Source: Liopterus haemorrhoidalis (Eukaryota; Arthropoda; Insecta; Coleoptera; Dytiscidae). From it: 64,000 nucleotides of DNA. The position numbers and the translations under genes were made by a program. Below, one piece after another: positions 63,842 to 64,000 of the stretch (position 1 is the stretch's first letter; the number at the start of each line of letters is the position of its first letter). The stretch covers positions 26,974,800 through 27,038,799 of the forward strand of contig OZ020619.1 of the NCBI GenBank assembly GCA_963971575.1, given 5' to 3'. Under the pieces are notes generated by a model. That model had not been told where the DNA came from. It worked only from the letters and a program-made list of their open reading frames with translations, and ran no database searches.

Positions 63842-64000
63842 AGATGTCGTAGATATAACCAAGAAACCCTTCATTCGTCTTCACTTGATAACGTCATTCA
63901 TGTGTCTGTCCTTTTTCTGACTCTCGTTTCGTATGGTAAATATTTTTTCTACAAGGCTGAACCTAGAAAATTTTGAGTATTACATTTAAATATGAACCAA
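63842..64000 (+). mobile_element. GTCT-repeat element, copy cut by the window edge
   Basis: GATATAACCAAGAAACCCTT, AACGTCATTCATGTGTCTGT, ATGGTAAATATTTTTTCTAC and GGCTGAACCTAGAAAATTTT follow the start of the 1608 copy in order; the GTCT tract is reduced to one or two units. It continues beyond 64000. Confidence 0.6.

Overview
The window looks like animal, most probably insect, nuclear DNA. It is strongly AT-rich, contains mariner, hAT, Harbinger and Helitron-type DNA transposons, several kinds of LINE, tRNA-derived SINEs and long simple repeats, and shows no bacterial gene organisation. I could not identify one convincing host exon, host RNA gene, CRISPR array or viral genome. It reads as intergenic or very large intronic DNA made of transposon copies of different ages.

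Left third (1-20 kb): small hAT-type elements (998-1336, 3545-4034, 7921-8055, 9196-9358, 10986-11872) lie among 5'-truncated LINE tails (about 5190-5400, 7140-7470, 9610-9875, 17940-18420) and a tRNA-derived SINE (8484-8790). Two elements carry their own tandem arrays: the 887-bp hAT element at 10986-11872 and a 3-kb Helitron at 13935-16975 with about ten copies of a ~291-bp unit. A Harbinger transposase remnant lies at 13345-13600.

Middle (20-45 kb): a degenerate but end-complete mariner (20540-21813) is followed by an element with GTCT repeats and inverted ends (21842-22912), a truncated second mariner copy, the end of a different mariner, and a third mariner end. Further on are hAT-like elements carrying a ~41-bp minisatellite, two copies of a tRNA-Ser-like SINE with perfect target-site duplications, a mariner C-terminal fragment (35709-36126), a (GTCY)n element (39227-39966) and a LINE fragment split by a hAT insertion (44010-44870).

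Right third (45-64 kb): a foldback element, more MITEs, two LINE reverse-transcriptase remnants (50510-51265 and 51927-52620), and the only intact protein-coding genes. These are ORF1 (57582-58250) and ORF2 (54539-57532) of a minus-strand LINE with all endonuclease and reverse-transcriptase motifs visible. After it come a minisatellite copy, a remnant with MREYR repeats, strong hairpins and a second (GTCY)n element.

The parts interact as a layered record. Autonomous families (the intact LINE, mariner, hAT, Harbinger) would have supplied enzymes for the non-autonomous copies around them (SINEs, MITEs, Helitron derivative). The most unusual pattern is one ~41-bp minisatellite recurring inside short elements with different hAT-like ends.
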